From assembly GCA_016790075.1 (NCBI GenBank), contig JAEUPP010000066.1, forward strand, positions 1 through 64,000: DNA of 64,000 nt. The letters run 5' to 3'. The translations under genes were made by a program, and so were the position numbers. How positions within the stretch are numbered: the stretch's first letter is position 1; every line of letters starts with the position of its first letter. This DNA comes from Rhodanobacteraceae bacterium. Lineage in GTDB: Bacteria > Pseudomonadota > Gammaproteobacteria > Xanthomonadales > Rhodanobacteraceae. Below the pieces are notes generated by a model. The model saw only the letters and a program-made list of their open reading frames with translations, searched no databases and was not told the DNA's origin. Of this stretch, positions 31,285-40,154 are shown piece by piece.

Positions 31285-32376
31285 ATGGACATTACGCAAT
31301 TGCGCGCCGAACTTGATCACATCGATCGCGATCTGGTGCGCCTGGCGGCGGAGCGTCAGCGCATCGTCGCCGAGATCGGCCGCAGCAAGCGCGGCACCGG
31401 CCGACCGCTGCGGGATTTCCGCCGCGAAAAAGAGGTACTGGACAACGTCCGTGGCCACGCGCGGGAAGCGGGCATCGATCCTGAACTCGCCGCGGGCCTG
31501 ATGGAACTGCTGATTGCCGCATCGCTGACCAGGCAGGAGCAGGACACCGTCCGCGCCCTGTCCCAGGGCAATGGCAAGCGCGCACTGGTGATCGGTGGTA
31601 GCGGCCGCATGGGCGCCTGGTTTGCGCGTTTCCTCGATGCCCAGGGCTATGCGGTGGAAGTCGCCGATCCCGCTCCGAATGCCGCAGGCTTCGCACAACG
31701 CGAACGCTGGAATACCGGCGAGATCGCGCATGACCTCATCGTCGTGGCTACACCGCTACGCGCGGCGGTGCAGATTCTTGGCGAGCTTGCACTGGCGCGC
31801 CCTCCCGGCGTCGTGTTCGATCTCGGCTCTATCAAGACGCCGCTGCGCGGCGTGCTGCAGCAGCTCACAGCAGCCGGAGTACGCGCCACGTCCATTCACC
31901 CCATGTTCGGTCCTTCAGCCGACGTACTCGCGGGGCGCCATGTGGTGCTGATCGATACCGGCGATCGCAGCGCGCTCGAAACCGCGCGCAACCTGTTTGC
32001 ATCGACGACGGCAATCACCGTAGAGATGGACCTGGACGAACACGACCGTGTGATCGCGCTGGTGCTGGGTCTTTCGCATGCGCTGAATATCGCGTTCACT
32101 GCGGCGCTGGCCGGCAGCGGGGTGGATCCGGAACGCCTCAAGGCCGTGTCATCGACGACGTTCGGCGCTCAGCTTCGTATCGCCGAAGGCGTCGCGCGCG
32201 AAAACCCGCATTTGTATTTTGAAATCCAGTCGCTCAATGCGCATAACGGCCCGGCATTGACCGCACTCGACGAGGCTGTACATACCTTGCTGGCAGCGGT
32301 ACGCAACGGCGACGAACAGAGTTTCGTCACGCTGATGCAAAGCGGCCGCGACTACCTGCACGCAGGCGCGGAATAA
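31285..32376 (+). CDS. tyrA: Bifunctional chorismate mutase / prephenate dehydrogenase
   Basis: 363 residues. Residues 1-90 are an AroQ-type chorismate mutase domain (DITQLRAELDHIDRDLVRL, then RDFRREKEVLDNV). The dehydrogenase domain starts with the NAD-binding ALVIGGSGRMGAWFARFL, continues with VVFDLGSIKTPLRG and the characteristic TSIHPMFGPSADVLAG carrying the catalytic His. It converts chorismate to prephenate and on to 4-hydroxyphenylpyruvate for tyrosine synthesis. AAAGG lies seven bases before the ATG. It is divergent from aceF across a 170-base spacer and ends at a strong hairpin. Confidence 0.95.
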   Translation: MDITQLRAELDHIDRDLVRLAAERQRIVAEIGRSKRGTGRPLRDFRREKEVLDNVRGHAREAGIDPELAAGLMELLIAASLTRQEQDTVRALSQGNGKRALVIGGSGRMGAWFARFLDAQGYAVEVADPAPNAAGFAQRERWNTGEIAHDLIVVATPLRAAVQILGELALARPPGVVFDLGSIKTPLRGVLQQLTAAGVRATSIHPMFGPSADVLAGRHVVLIDTGDRSALETARNLFASTTAITVEMDLDEHDRVIALVLGLSHALNIAFTAALAGSGVDPERLKAVSSTTFGAQLRIAEGVARENPHLYFEIQSLNAHNGPALTALDEAVHTLLAAVRNGDEQSFVTLMQSGRDYLHAGAE

Positions 32377-32385
32377 GCTGCCAGG

Positions 32386-32417
32386 CCCTGCGCACCGCCA
32401 GACTGCGGTGCGCAGGG
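32386..32417. terminator. Bidirectional hairpin between tyrA and the DUF2884 gene
   Basis: A perfect 13-bp GC-rich stem (CCCTGCGCACCGC, 32386-32398, with 32405-32417) and a 6-base loop sit between convergent stops at 32376 and 32433. The U-tract is weak in both directions, so termination efficiency is uncertain. Confidence 0.6.
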
Positions 32418-32432
32418 TGGTATACGGCACCG

Positions 32433-33188
32433 TCAGTCGTTGATATCAAGCACGTTCAGACGCGAGCCGTCCTCAAGGCGCAGCTCAAGCCCATTTTCAA
32501 GGCTCTCCAGTTTCGCCACCATGGGACAGAGCGTCGCAACACGCGCGGCAAGCTGCACAGCCTGCGTGTCGACGCGACGCTCGATGTCCTGCTGGATCTT
32601 CGCACTGCGCTTCTCCAGCTCGGCCGCACGCGCCTCATCGCCACTGAGCGCGATGGCAATGGCGCTACCGGCGACCTCAGCGATGACGACCGGCATCAGG
32701 TCACCCATCGCCTTTTCGACCAGAGAGTCGAATTCGTCTTCGTTCCACGGACGCTTCTCGAAGGTGTCGTCGATGCGCAGCTTGAACTCATCGCGCAACA
32801 CGCCAAGGCGCTTGCGTGTATCCGGATTGTCGACCGTGTTTGAAAACGCCGCGGCAACTTCAGTCACCGCCACGTAGGCGATGTCGACAGCGTCGCGCGC
32901 AATGGCCTTGGCCTGCGGCACCAGCGCACGCACGGTGGCCTCATACTCAGCAATGCGGGAGCGGTCGGCGTCGCTGATCGTCAGCTTGCGGCCGTCGACG
33001 GTAAGCTGCCCCTTGTTCATGACGATGCTCTCAGGCTTGCCGCCGCCGTGGCGAAAACTCAACCCCGCCTGGTCCAGAGTCACATCGTAGGCGCTATCGA
33101 GGCCACAGGAGCCAATACTGTGATTCTCGGCTTGTGCGGCAGCGGCGAAACCAAGCCCCAGGGCGGCGGCAAGCAGCAGGCGTTTCAT
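32433..33188 (-). CDS. DUF2884 family exported protein (YggN-like)
   Basis: 251 residues with signal peptide MKRLLLAAALGLGFAAAAQA. The mature part starts ENHSIGSCGLDSAYDVTLDQ and later has LTVDGRKLTISDADRSRIAEYE, the pattern of the DUF2884/YggN family of periplasmic proteins. A long helical region (about 80-210) follows. Two Cys, in GSCGL and ATLCPM, could form a disulphide. The function of the family is unknown. The gene is single, convergent with tyrA and divergent from the GST gene. Confidence 0.85.
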   Translation of the reverse strand: MKRLLLAAALGLGFAAAAQAENHSIGSCGLDSAYDVTLDQAGLSFRHGGGKPESIVMNKGQLTVDGRKLTISDADRSRIAEYEATVRALVPQAKAIARDAVDIAYVAVTEVAAAFSNTVDNPDTRKRLGVLRDEFKLRIDDTFEKRPWNEDEFDSLVEKAMGDLMPVVIAEVAGSAIAIALSGDEARAAELEKRSAKIQQDIERRVDTQAVQLAARVATLCPMVAKLESLENGLELRLEDGSRLNVLDIND

Positions 33189-33387
33189 GGCGATTCCTTG
33201 GCGTCAGTAAGGGGAAATCGACGCGGGCTACCGGCGTCGTCGCGGGCTTGGATGCAAATTTTCACGCAAGGGTTGCAACCGCGCATAGGCCGCGCGGCAG
33301 CATGACTTCCGGCAGGGATACGCCCCATGCGCTACCACCGGCCTACGCGGCTCCGTATGCTGGTCTGCCCTGACCCGGAGCAACCCC

Positions 33388-34017
33388 ATGTACACCTTGT
33401 ACTACTCCCCCGGTGCCGCCAGCCTGCTGCCGCACCTGCTGCTGCTGGAAATCGGCGCGGCCTACGAACTCAAGCGTATCGACACGGCCGCCGGCGAGCA
33501 GCGCAGCCCCGAATACCTGCGCCTCAATCCCAACGGGGTCGTACCTACCCTGATCGTCGATGGGCGCCCCTGCGCAGAGACCGCAGCCCTGCTGCTGTTG
33601 CTCTGCGAGCGCCATCCGCAAGCGGGACTTGCCCCCGCCGTCGACGCCCCTGAGCGAGCCGCATTCCTGCAGGGCGTGCTGTATCTTGCAAACACGCTGC
33701 AGCCCGCATTTCGTCTCTGGTTCTATCCCAGCGACGCCGGCGAGGTCGACGCGACTGTCCTCAAGCAGGCCCTGCGCGCGCGCATCGAAAAATGCTTCGA
33801 TCAGCTCGCGGCCCAGCTTGCCGACGGCCGCAGCTATCTGCTCGGCGAGCGCTTCAGCGCGCTTGACCTCTACGCGACCATGCTGATGCGCTGGTCGCGC
33901 AACATGCCCAAGCCCGCAACCGAATGGCCGCTGCTCAAGGCCCTGGCCGAGCGTATCCGCGCAAGAGCCAGCTGGCGCCGTCTGTATGAGATCGAAGGCC
34001 TGACCGAGTGGGCCTGA
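33388..34017 (+). CDS. Glutathione S-transferase family protein lacking the beta-class Cys
   Basis: 209 residues. The N-terminal domain MYTLYYSPGAASLLPH aligns with GstA, but the Cys10 equivalent is Ala11, with Ser12 next to it. The cis-Pro loop is LRLNPNGVVPTLIVDG and the gamma-Glu binding site AETAALLLLL. The C-terminal domain contains the SYLLGERFSALDLYATML N-capping region (shortened). It may be a Ser-type GST or an isomerase/binding protein. It stands alone, divergent from the DUF2884 gene. Glutathione binding is likely; the reaction is unknown. Confidence 0.85.
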   Translation: MYTLYYSPGAASLLPHLLLLEIGAAYELKRIDTAAGEQRSPEYLRLNPNGVVPTLIVDGRPCAETAALLLLLCERHPQAGLAPAVDAPERAAFLQGVLYLANTLQPAFRLWFYPSDAGEVDATVLKQALRARIEKCFDQLAAQLADGRSYLLGERFSALDLYATMLMRWSRNMPKPATEWPLLKALAERIRARASWRRLYEIEGLTEWA

Positions 34018-34111
34018 GGCAATGCACCGGTTGAAACATACGGCGTGATCACCACACGGGCTGAACAATCCTGCCGCTAGTCTCCGCGTCGTCCCACCCA
34101 GGAATATGCTC

Positions 34112-34540
34112 ATGACCTCGTTCGACGAAGTCCATTTGCTGATCCGGTTGCTGCGCGAAGGTCGCGACTACTACGTTTTCGCCCGCGACGAGGTACGCGA
34201 TCCGGAGGCCGTCGAACTGTTCGCGCGGGCGCTCAAGGCGCGTCATGACCTGCTCGAAGGACTGGTCGCGACGCGCCTGCTGTTTCAGACCTCACCCGTG
34301 CATCCGACGCGGACCCTGTCTGCCGACCTTGGCTACGAAGAACTGCGTCATCAGTTCGACCCGCTGCATCCCAAAACACACGCGGCGGCGCTGCATGAAC
34401 GCGAACGCCGTGTGCTGCACCTGATGGAGGATCTCCTGGAAAGCGCCGGCTCGCCCAAGCTCCACGCTGCGCTGCGGGCACACCATGCCCAATTTGAAGA
34501 AATGTGTAATTTACTGCTTCGCTGGAGCCAGCGGCCGTAG
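34112..34540 (+). CDS. Unknown helical protein (ferritin-like bundle possible)
   Basis: 142 residues. I prefer the ATG at 34112, eight bases after GGA, to the ATG two codons earlier, which sits too close to it. The protein is almost all helix (SFDEVHLLIRLLREGRDYYVF, LFARALKARHDLLEGLVATRL, ERERRVLHLMEDLLES, KLHAALRAHHAQFEEMCNLL), with His and Glu spacing that recalls four-helix ferritin-like proteins of the DUF2383 type. I cannot confirm metal ligands. It is a single gene without useful context. Confidence 0.65.
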   Translation: MTSFDEVHLLIRLLREGRDYYVFARDEVRDPEAVELFARALKARHDLLEGLVATRLLFQTSPVHPTRTLSADLGYEELRHQFDPLHPKTHAAALHERERRVLHLMEDLLESAGSPKLHAALRAHHAQFEEMCNLLLRWSQRP

Positions 34541-34600
34541 CGGCGTATTGCCCCAACCAGCTCACCGCAGCAGACACGGCGAACGGGAACAGCCGGCAAC

Positions 34601-35335
34601 TCAGGCAGCCTTGAAGGTCACGACGAGCACGTCACGGTACGCGGGCTCGGTAACATCAACCGCCTCGACCGGGGTCACGCCGTGACAGACACGGGTATCG
34701 TCGACCAGCGCAGCGTCAAACGGCGCCGCCAGGGTGAAGCGACCGAGCAGCTCGCCGTCCGGGCGATGAATGGTCGTGGTGCCGCTGGCGATGTTCCTGC
34801 GCGCGACCAGCAGCACCAGCACGTAATCGACGCCGTCGCGATGTACGCCCTCGGGTGTGGGCAGCCCCTGCTCGCCCTGGCGCGCCTCAATGCGGAACTG
34901 GTGCACTTCAACATTCCAGGCCGTTACGGCAGGAGCCAGCGCGGTGAACAGATTGCGGCAATAACACAGCACCGTGGGCAGGCTCTGACCCGCGTCCCAG
35001 CAGGTCTCGACAGGCTGGAACCAGCGTGCAATGCCGCCGTGCAACGGGTTGTATTCAAGTGCCTGGTAATGCGGCCGGTCCGGCTCGCGCGTCAAGCCCG
35101 CAGCACTGGCCGTATAGACCCCGTGACGCCGGCGCCGATAACGTCCGTGGTCCGCCAGATAGGTGTCTACAGCGAGATCGTCCCAGCTTGCGGCGAACGC
35201 CGCCCAGTCAGTCAATGCGCCGCTGCGCGCCAGCTCGGCAGCCATGGCCGTTCCGCCGACGAAGGCAAAACCGGTGCGGCGCAACTCAGGCTCGATCGCC
35301 GCCAGTAACGCGGGTGAGTTTTCCTCGATAGTCAT
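34601..35335 (-). CDS. 2-oxoglutarate/Fe(II) dioxygenase family protein (isoleucine-dioxygenase-like)
   Basis: 244 residues. The jelly-roll core shows PTPEGVHRDGVDYVLVLLVAR giving the HxD iron ligands (HRD) and TRVCHGVTPV giving the distal His; YRDVLVVTFK supplies the Arg-containing strand that binds 2-oxoglutarate. FNPLHGG-like context (ALEYNPLHGGIARWF) is typical of the 2OG-Fe dioxygenase family that includes free amino-acid hydroxylases. The product could hydroxylate an amino acid in the cytoplasm; no biosynthetic partner is adjacent. It is convergent with the unknown helical protein gene. The substrate is not inferable. Confidence 0.82.
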   Translation of the reverse strand: MTIEENSPALLAAIEPELRRTGFAFVGGTAMAAELARSGALTDWAAFAASWDDLAVDTYLADHGRYRRRRHGVYTASAAGLTREPDRPHYQALEYNPLHGGIARWFQPVETCWDAGQSLPTVLCYCRNLFTALAPAVTAWNVEVHQFRIEARQGEQGLPTPEGVHRDGVDYVLVLLVARRNIASGTTTIHRPDGELLGRFTLAAPFDAALVDDTRVCHGVTPVEAVDVTEPAYRDVLVVTFKAA

Positions 35336-35446
35336 GCGCTGAAGTTAGCAGAGCGCGCGCAGCGCGCGATGGCCTATCGTTATATGCCGCACACCACGCG
35401 GCCGATGCATGGCTCCCGCCGGTAGGCGGCGAATGGTCCCTGGAAC

Positions 35447-36100
35447 TCAGCGCCCGGCACCCGCCTTGAGCGCATTGCGGTTGCCGAGACAGCGCACCAG
35501 GTTGGCGCGCGCAGCCTCAAAGCAACGCTCGTGGAACCAGTCGGAAACGAAGATACGCGGCGCAGCCAGCAAACCACGCAGGAAACGCCGGCGATAGTGA
35601 CGGAACATCCAAGCTGGCAACTTGCCGCGGTATTCCTGTGCAATGGCGGCATCGTAGGCATCAAAGCGCGCGGGCTCGGCCGCGAGTATGGCCATGTCGC
35701 AGTCGAGGAACAGCGCTGTATCACGCTCCAGCGGCTGCCCTGCCCAGTGGCCATGGCGCGCGGTCATAAGGATGAGCTCAGTCATGCGTAGCACATCGAC
35801 CTTTGCATCGGGCAGCCAGTGCGCAATCGCCACCTGAGCGAGTTCGGCACTGCGTTGCTCGTTGTCCTTGCGCCCGGCCTCATAGACGGCATCGTGGTAG
35901 AGCAGCGCAAGAAACACCTCGACCGGCGCATGCCAGCCCGGCCCGCGTGAGACGGCATCGAACTGGTCCAGCACTTCCCGCACATGGTCGAAATTGTGAT
36001 AAGCGCGTGGTGGACGCGCGTACTGCGCGCGCAACTCGGCCAACATTCCAGGCGGCAATGGCAGCGGGGCGGAAAAATCAAAATCGTCAGTACCGGTCAT
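35447..36100 (-). CDS. HD-domain metal-dependent phosphohydrolase-like protein
   Basis: 217 residues. ARPPRAYHNFDHVREVLDQF provides the first His, and LALLYHDAVYEAGRKDNEQRSAE (shortened: LLYHDAVY) the HD pair. The later RHGHWAGQPLERDTALFLDCDMAIL continues the pattern of the COG4339 family of predicted HD hydrolases. Substrate unknown; nucleotides are usual for HD proteins. It is divergent from the ABC exporter genes at 36264 and follows about 110 bases upstream of the dioxygenase gene on the same strand. Confidence 0.85.
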   Translation of the reverse strand: MTGTDDFDFSAPLPLPPGMLAELRAQYARPPRAYHNFDHVREVLDQFDAVSRGPGWHAPVEVFLALLYHDAVYEAGRKDNEQRSAELAQVAIAHWLPDAKVDVLRMTELILMTARHGHWAGQPLERDTALFLDCDMAILAAEPARFDAYDAAIAQEYRGKLPAWMFRHYRRRFLRGLLAAPRIFVSDWFHERCFEAARANLVRCLGNRNALKAGAGR

Positions 36101-36263
36101 CGAAACAGCTCCGCCAAGCGCTGAGGTTCATCTGCACCGCCGAATCACGTGCTTTCACGAGCCGGTCAATGCCGTTGGCACCAGCCGAGAAACAACGCCA
36201 GAGTCCACTGGCCAGACAGCCCAAGGCATCGGCAGAAAATCCGGCGTCCCTAACTCTTGGCCC

Positions 36264-37445
36264 ATGCCGCAGCGTTCGTCAGTTGCAACACTCGCACAGA
36301 TGAACACCTATTTTCACCCTCGCCTGCAGGAATCCCGCCGTGTCGCCGCGAACCGGCTTCGCCGCTTGTTGCGCCTATGGCCGCAGACACTGTTTCACCT
36401 GGCCGCGACGGTGGCACTGCTGGCCCTGCTCGGTGCTGGAATCGCTCGCATCGATGGCGATCGAATAGGCCTGGTTCTGCGTTTGCTCGCAGCGCAGCCG
36501 CTGGTAGTCGCGATCGCATTCGCCGCCTTCGGCTTCGCCATGTGCCGTAGTGCAACACTCGCGCTCAGGACTGAACTCAAGCTCGGCTGGTGGGGGGCAG
36601 CACCCGTGCCCGAAGCGGCGACGCGCCGCAGCCTGCACCTTAACGCAATCGCGCTGACCCTGTTCGGGAACCTGGTGATATTGCTGGTGCTGGCCGGCAT
36701 CGTGCTGCTGTCGCGCCGATCCACGCCGTGGTTTGCGCCGCTGCTGCTCACAGCGAGCCTGGGCTTCTGGCTCGGCAGCGGTGCTGGCTATCTCGCCGTA
36801 CGCCGGCTAGCCGCACTCAGGCGCAGCAGGATCACGCAGCTGCATTCAAGCGCTGCATTGTTGCCGCTGCCGGCGCTGGATCATGCGCAGCTGCGCCACC
36901 TACCAGACTGGCAGCGCCGCGAAACCGTCAGGCGTTGGCGCTCAGGCGGGCGCAACTGGCAGTTTCTCGCCTTGGGTCTGCTGGTCCCCATGGGCATGCC
37001 GCTGCTGCCGCTGGCCGGGCTGCTGCTGCTTGGAGTCGCCCTGATCTGGTACGGCCTCGCACTGCGTGCCAGTGAAGACACGCTGGTACACGCGACCCGA
37101 CTGCTCGCAGCCTTGCCGCTATCGTTCCAGCGCTTTGCCGCTGGCACCTTGCGCTATCCGCTGTTTGCCTGGATCTGCGCGAGCACGCTCGGTGCTACCG
37201 GCCTGCTGCTGCAGTCGGCCAGGCCCATCGTCGCCGCCCTGTTCATCCTTGCCATCGGACTGGGCGGCTTGATCTCGCTGTGCCTGAGCTGGCGCTACCG
37301 GCATCGGCCGCATCTGGCGCGGGTACGCGCCAGCGCCGAAGTGTCGCTACTGCTGCTGCTCGCCTATCAGTTGCCAATGCTTGCGCCGCTGTTGGCGCTA
37401 GCAATGGCCGCGCGCCACTACCTTGCTGCCCGGAGCCTTGCCTGA
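36264..37445 (+). CDS. Multi-spanning membrane protein, probable ABC exporter permease
   Basis: 393 residues (381 if the second Met at 36300, MNTYFHPRL, is used; neither start has a strong ribosome site). About eight to ten TM segments, for example LFHLAATVALLALLGAGI, ALTLFGNLVILLVLAGIVLL, PLLLTASLGFWLGSGAGYLA and VAALFILAIGLGGLISLCL. No family signature is seen. Its stop overlaps the ATG of the following ATPase gene (TGATG), which is strong evidence that the two form one transporter. The substrate is unknown. Confidence 0.75.
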   Translation: MPQRSSVATLAQMNTYFHPRLQESRRVAANRLRRLLRLWPQTLFHLAATVALLALLGAGIARIDGDRIGLVLRLLAAQPLVVAIAFAAFGFAMCRSATLALRTELKLGWWGAAPVPEAATRRSLHLNAIALTLFGNLVILLVLAGIVLLSRRSTPWFAPLLLTASLGFWLGSGAGYLAVRRLAALRRSRITQLHSSAALLPLPALDHAQLRHLPDWQRRETVRRWRSGGRNWQFLALGLLVPMGMPLLPLAGLLLLGVALIWYGLALRASEDTLVHATRLLAALPLSFQRFAAGTLRYPLFAWICASTLGATGLLLQSARPIVAALFILAIGLGGLISLCLSWRYRHRPHLARVRASAEVSLLLLLAYQLPMLAPLLALAMAARHYLAARSLA

Positions 37446-38191
37446 TGTCCGCCCTCGAAATTGCAGGCCTCGTGCATGCCTACGGACCGCAACGTGTACT
37501 CGACGGCGTGGATCTGGTTTTGCAGCCTGGCGAATTCACCGCACTCATAGGCCCCAATGGTTCGGGCAAGACGACCTTGCTGCGCTGCCTTGCCGGCATC
37601 CTGCAACCGCAGCAGGGCCGCGTCGCTATCGCCGGCGCCGAGATGGGCCTCAACGCGCTGACCGCCAAGCAGCGCCTGGGCTTCGCCGTCGACCCTACCT
37701 TGCTGCCTATGCTGCTGACGGGCCGCCAGTGTCTGGAGCTGTTTGCCGGTGCCCGAGGCCTGGGCCAGATTCCCGCAGCGACGCTGGATCTCGCCGAAGC
37801 GCTTGCGTTCTCCCGCTGGCTCGACCAGGAGGTGCAGGCTTATTCGCTGGGCACGCGACAGAAACTGGGCATTCTGCTTGGCTTGATCGGTGAGCCGCCG
37901 CTGATCGTGCTCGACGAACCCATGAATGGACTCGACCCGCTCAGTGCATTCGCCCTGAAGCAGCATCTGGTGCGCCTCACGCGCGAACAAGGCTGTGCGG
38001 TACTGCTTGCAACGCATGCGCTGGAAGTCGCCGAACGGTTTATCAGCCGCTGCGTGCTGCTGCTCGGCGGCAAACTGGTACGAGACTGGGACTCAGCGGC
38101 TCTCGCTGCGATCCGCCGCGACCCCGGCACCTCGCTCGAACAGGTCATGGTTGAAGCCCTACAGCGTTTTGGCGCACCGCGCACGGATTAA
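37445..38191 (+). CDS. ABC transporter ATP-binding protein
   Basis: 248 residues. The ATG at 37445 overlaps the stop of the permease gene by one base; the longer frame to 37280 lies inside the permease gene and is rejected. Walker A is GPNGSGKTTLL, Q-loop around VDPTLLPM, signature YSLGTRQKLGILLG (SLGTRQK in place of LSGGQ), Walker B LIVLDEPMNGLDP and the H-loop LATHAL. The variant signature is common in ABC-2 type exporters of the CcmA/drug class. It energises export through the upstream membrane protein. The pair ends just before a hairpin between convergent genes. Confidence 0.92.
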   Translation: MSALEIAGLVHAYGPQRVLDGVDLVLQPGEFTALIGPNGSGKTTLLRCLAGILQPQQGRVAIAGAEMGLNALTAKQRLGFAVDPTLLPMLLTGRQCLELFAGARGLGQIPAATLDLAEALAFSRWLDQEVQAYSLGTRQKLGILLGLIGEPPLIVLDEPMNGLDPLSAFALKQHLVRLTREQGCAVLLATHALEVAERFISRCVLLLGGKLVRDWDSAALAAIRRDPGTSLEQVMVEALQRFGAPRTD

Positions 38192-38220
38192 AGACCCGGG
38201 CGGCACGCCGCAGCGGCGGA

Positions 38221-38250
38221 TTCGCAGGCTACGGCCAGCATGCCTGCGAA
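38221..38250. terminator. Inverted repeat between convergent ABC and sppA genes
   Basis: TTCGCAGGC (38221-38229) and its exact complement (38242-38250) flank a 12-base loop between convergent stops at 38191 and 38258. No T-run is visible, so it is only a candidate terminator. Confidence 0.4.
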
Positions 38251-38257
38251 TTGCGCT

Positions 38258-40108
38258 TCAGCGGATTTCGCAGAAGCAGTAGGCGAATACGTTGGGCTTG
38301 CCGTCCTGCAGACCGCGCAACAGACGCAGCGGACGCTGCAGGTTGGCGTCACGCAACAAGCCCGCTTCCGGACGCAGCCATTCGATCTTCGCCAGCGCCC
38401 GCGCACTCGCGTTGTCGCTGAGACCAAGCAGGAACTGCTCAAACGCACCGGGCAGTTTCTCGATGTAGCGCGTCTGGTAGTTGCTACCCAGCTTGGCACG
38501 CTCGGCAGCCGCCGCGACGGCCGCGTCGAGTCCGCCGAGCTTGTCAACGAGGCCGCGCTCCAGCGCCTGACGCCCGGTCCAGACCCGGCCGCGCGCAACC
38601 TGGTCGATATCGGCAGGTTGCTTGCCGCGCGCGTTCGCAACACGGCTGATGAAATCCCGATAGCCCTTGTCGATCACCGACTGGATTACCTTGGCGACCG
38701 AAGGGTCCAGCGGCCGGCGCGGATCGAATGCACCGGCAAACGGTGTCGTGCCAACACCGTCCGTGTGCACGCCGAGTTTTTCCAGCGTATCCGGAATGTT
38801 CACAAACAGGCCGTAGATACCAATTGATCCGGTGATCGTCGCCGGCTGGGCGAAGATTTCGTCAGCATCCATGGCGATCCAGTAACCGCCCGATGCAGCA
38901 ACATCACCCATGGACGCGATTACCGGCTTGCCGGCCTGTTTGATGAGCTCGATCTCGCGCCGGATCTGCTCCGAAGCAAATGTCTCACCACCCGGTGAAT
39001 TCACCCGCAGCACGACTGCCTTGACATTGCTGTCCTCGCGCGCTTCACGCAGCAGTGTGGCCGTCGACTCGCCGCCTACCGTGCCGGGGTTCTGCTCGCC
39101 ACCGACGATCTCGCCTTCCGCAACGATGATCGCTACAGAAGCGCGCAGATCCGGTAGCGCCGAACTGCGCGCGCGAGCCTGGTAGTCGCTCCAGTGCACC
39201 TGGCGGAACGAGTGCTTTTGCTTGTCCGCAACACCCTTGGCAATCAGGATTTCGCGCGCCTGGTCGCGTGTTGCCAGTTGATCGACCAGTTGCGAGGTCA
39301 GCGCGATCTTGGCCAGATCGCCGCCCGCATCGGCTATGGCATCAGGCAGTATCTCGATGCCGTTCTGTATCGCCTTGGGTTCAAGCTTGCGCCGGCTGCC
39401 AACCTCGCTGAGCCAGGTCTGCCACAGGCCGTCCAGCCAGAAACGGTCTGCCTCGCGCGCTTCGCTCGAAGCCTGGTTGAGCACATAGGGCTCGGCTGCG
39501 GACTTGAACTCACCGACGCGGAACAGGTGCACCTGCACGGCAAGCTTGTCGAGCAGATCCTTGTAATACCCGCGATAGCTCGAAAAGCCATTCAGCAGGA
39601 CTGCTCCATCCGGATGCAGCAGGATCTGGTCTGCATGTGTGGCCAGCAAGTACGGCATCTGGGTCATGCCGTCGGACACGGCGACCACTTCCTTGCCACT
39701 TGTCCGGAATCGCTCCAGCGCGGCACCGATCTCGGTCAGCGATGCAAGGCCCGCACCGCGGAGACCATCGACGATCAGCACCATGCGCTCGATGTTCGGA
39801 TCCTCAGCAGCGCGTGTGATGACTTCAAGCACATCACGCAGCTGAATCTCGTCGACCTTGTTGCCGAGCATGCGCTCCAGCGCGCGCGAACCGGCGTCGG
39901 CGCGGTATTGCTCGACGAGTTCGCCCTTGAGATCCAGCACCAGCGCAGTACGTGGCTCCAGCACGGGTTCCGGTACGGACAGTGCAAGCAGCACGACGAA
40001 CAGGACGAATAGAAAGATCAGGTTGAACACCAGACGGCGCGTGAAATTGATCGCGTCCCAGATCGCGCCAAAAAACCGCCGCACCGGCCCGGGCTTACGC
40101 TCCGTCAT
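38258..40108 (-). CDS. sppA: Signal peptide peptidase SppA, 67K type
   Basis: 616 residues from the ATG at 40108 (GGAGG five bases upstream). An N-terminal TM anchor (LVFNLIFLFVLFVVLLALSV) is followed by two S49 peptidase-like domains. The N-terminal domain contributes the catalytic Lys in FRVGEFKSAAEPYVL, and the C-terminal domain the Ser in GDVAASGGYWIAMDADEI, preceded by RVNSPGGETFAS. This long form matches E. coli SppA. It degrades cleaved signal peptides at the periplasmic face of the inner membrane. The gene is 46 bases downstream of the MATE gene, so they may be co-transcribed. Confidence 0.95.
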   Translation of the reverse strand: MTERKPGPVRRFFGAIWDAINFTRRLVFNLIFLFVLFVVLLALSVPEPVLEPRTALVLDLKGELVEQYRADAGSRALERMLGNKVDEIQLRDVLEVITRAAEDPNIERMVLIVDGLRGAGLASLTEIGAALERFRTSGKEVVAVSDGMTQMPYLLATHADQILLHPDGAVLLNGFSSYRGYYKDLLDKLAVQVHLFRVGEFKSAAEPYVLNQASSEAREADRFWLDGLWQTWLSEVGSRRKLEPKAIQNGIEILPDAIADAGGDLAKIALTSQLVDQLATRDQAREILIAKGVADKQKHSFRQVHWSDYQARARSSALPDLRASVAIIVAEGEIVGGEQNPGTVGGESTATLLREAREDSNVKAVVLRVNSPGGETFASEQIRREIELIKQAGKPVIASMGDVAASGGYWIAMDADEIFAQPATITGSIGIYGLFVNIPDTLEKLGVHTDGVGTTPFAGAFDPRRPLDPSVAKVIQSVIDKGYRDFISRVANARGKQPADIDQVARGRVWTGRQALERGLVDKLGGLDAAVAAAAERAKLGSNYQTRYIEKLPGAFEQFLLGLSDNASARALAKIEWLRPEAGLLRDANLQRPLRLLRGLQDGKPNVFAYCFCEIR

Positions 40109-40154
40109 TGCTGCCTCCAACTTGCCGTGAATTGCGGCGCCGGAACGGTGCCGC

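Noticed and set aside
31114-31731. Long N-terminal extension of AceF
   Set aside because: The upstream part of the frame is antisense to tyrA; the lipoyl domain starts right after the ATG at 31113.
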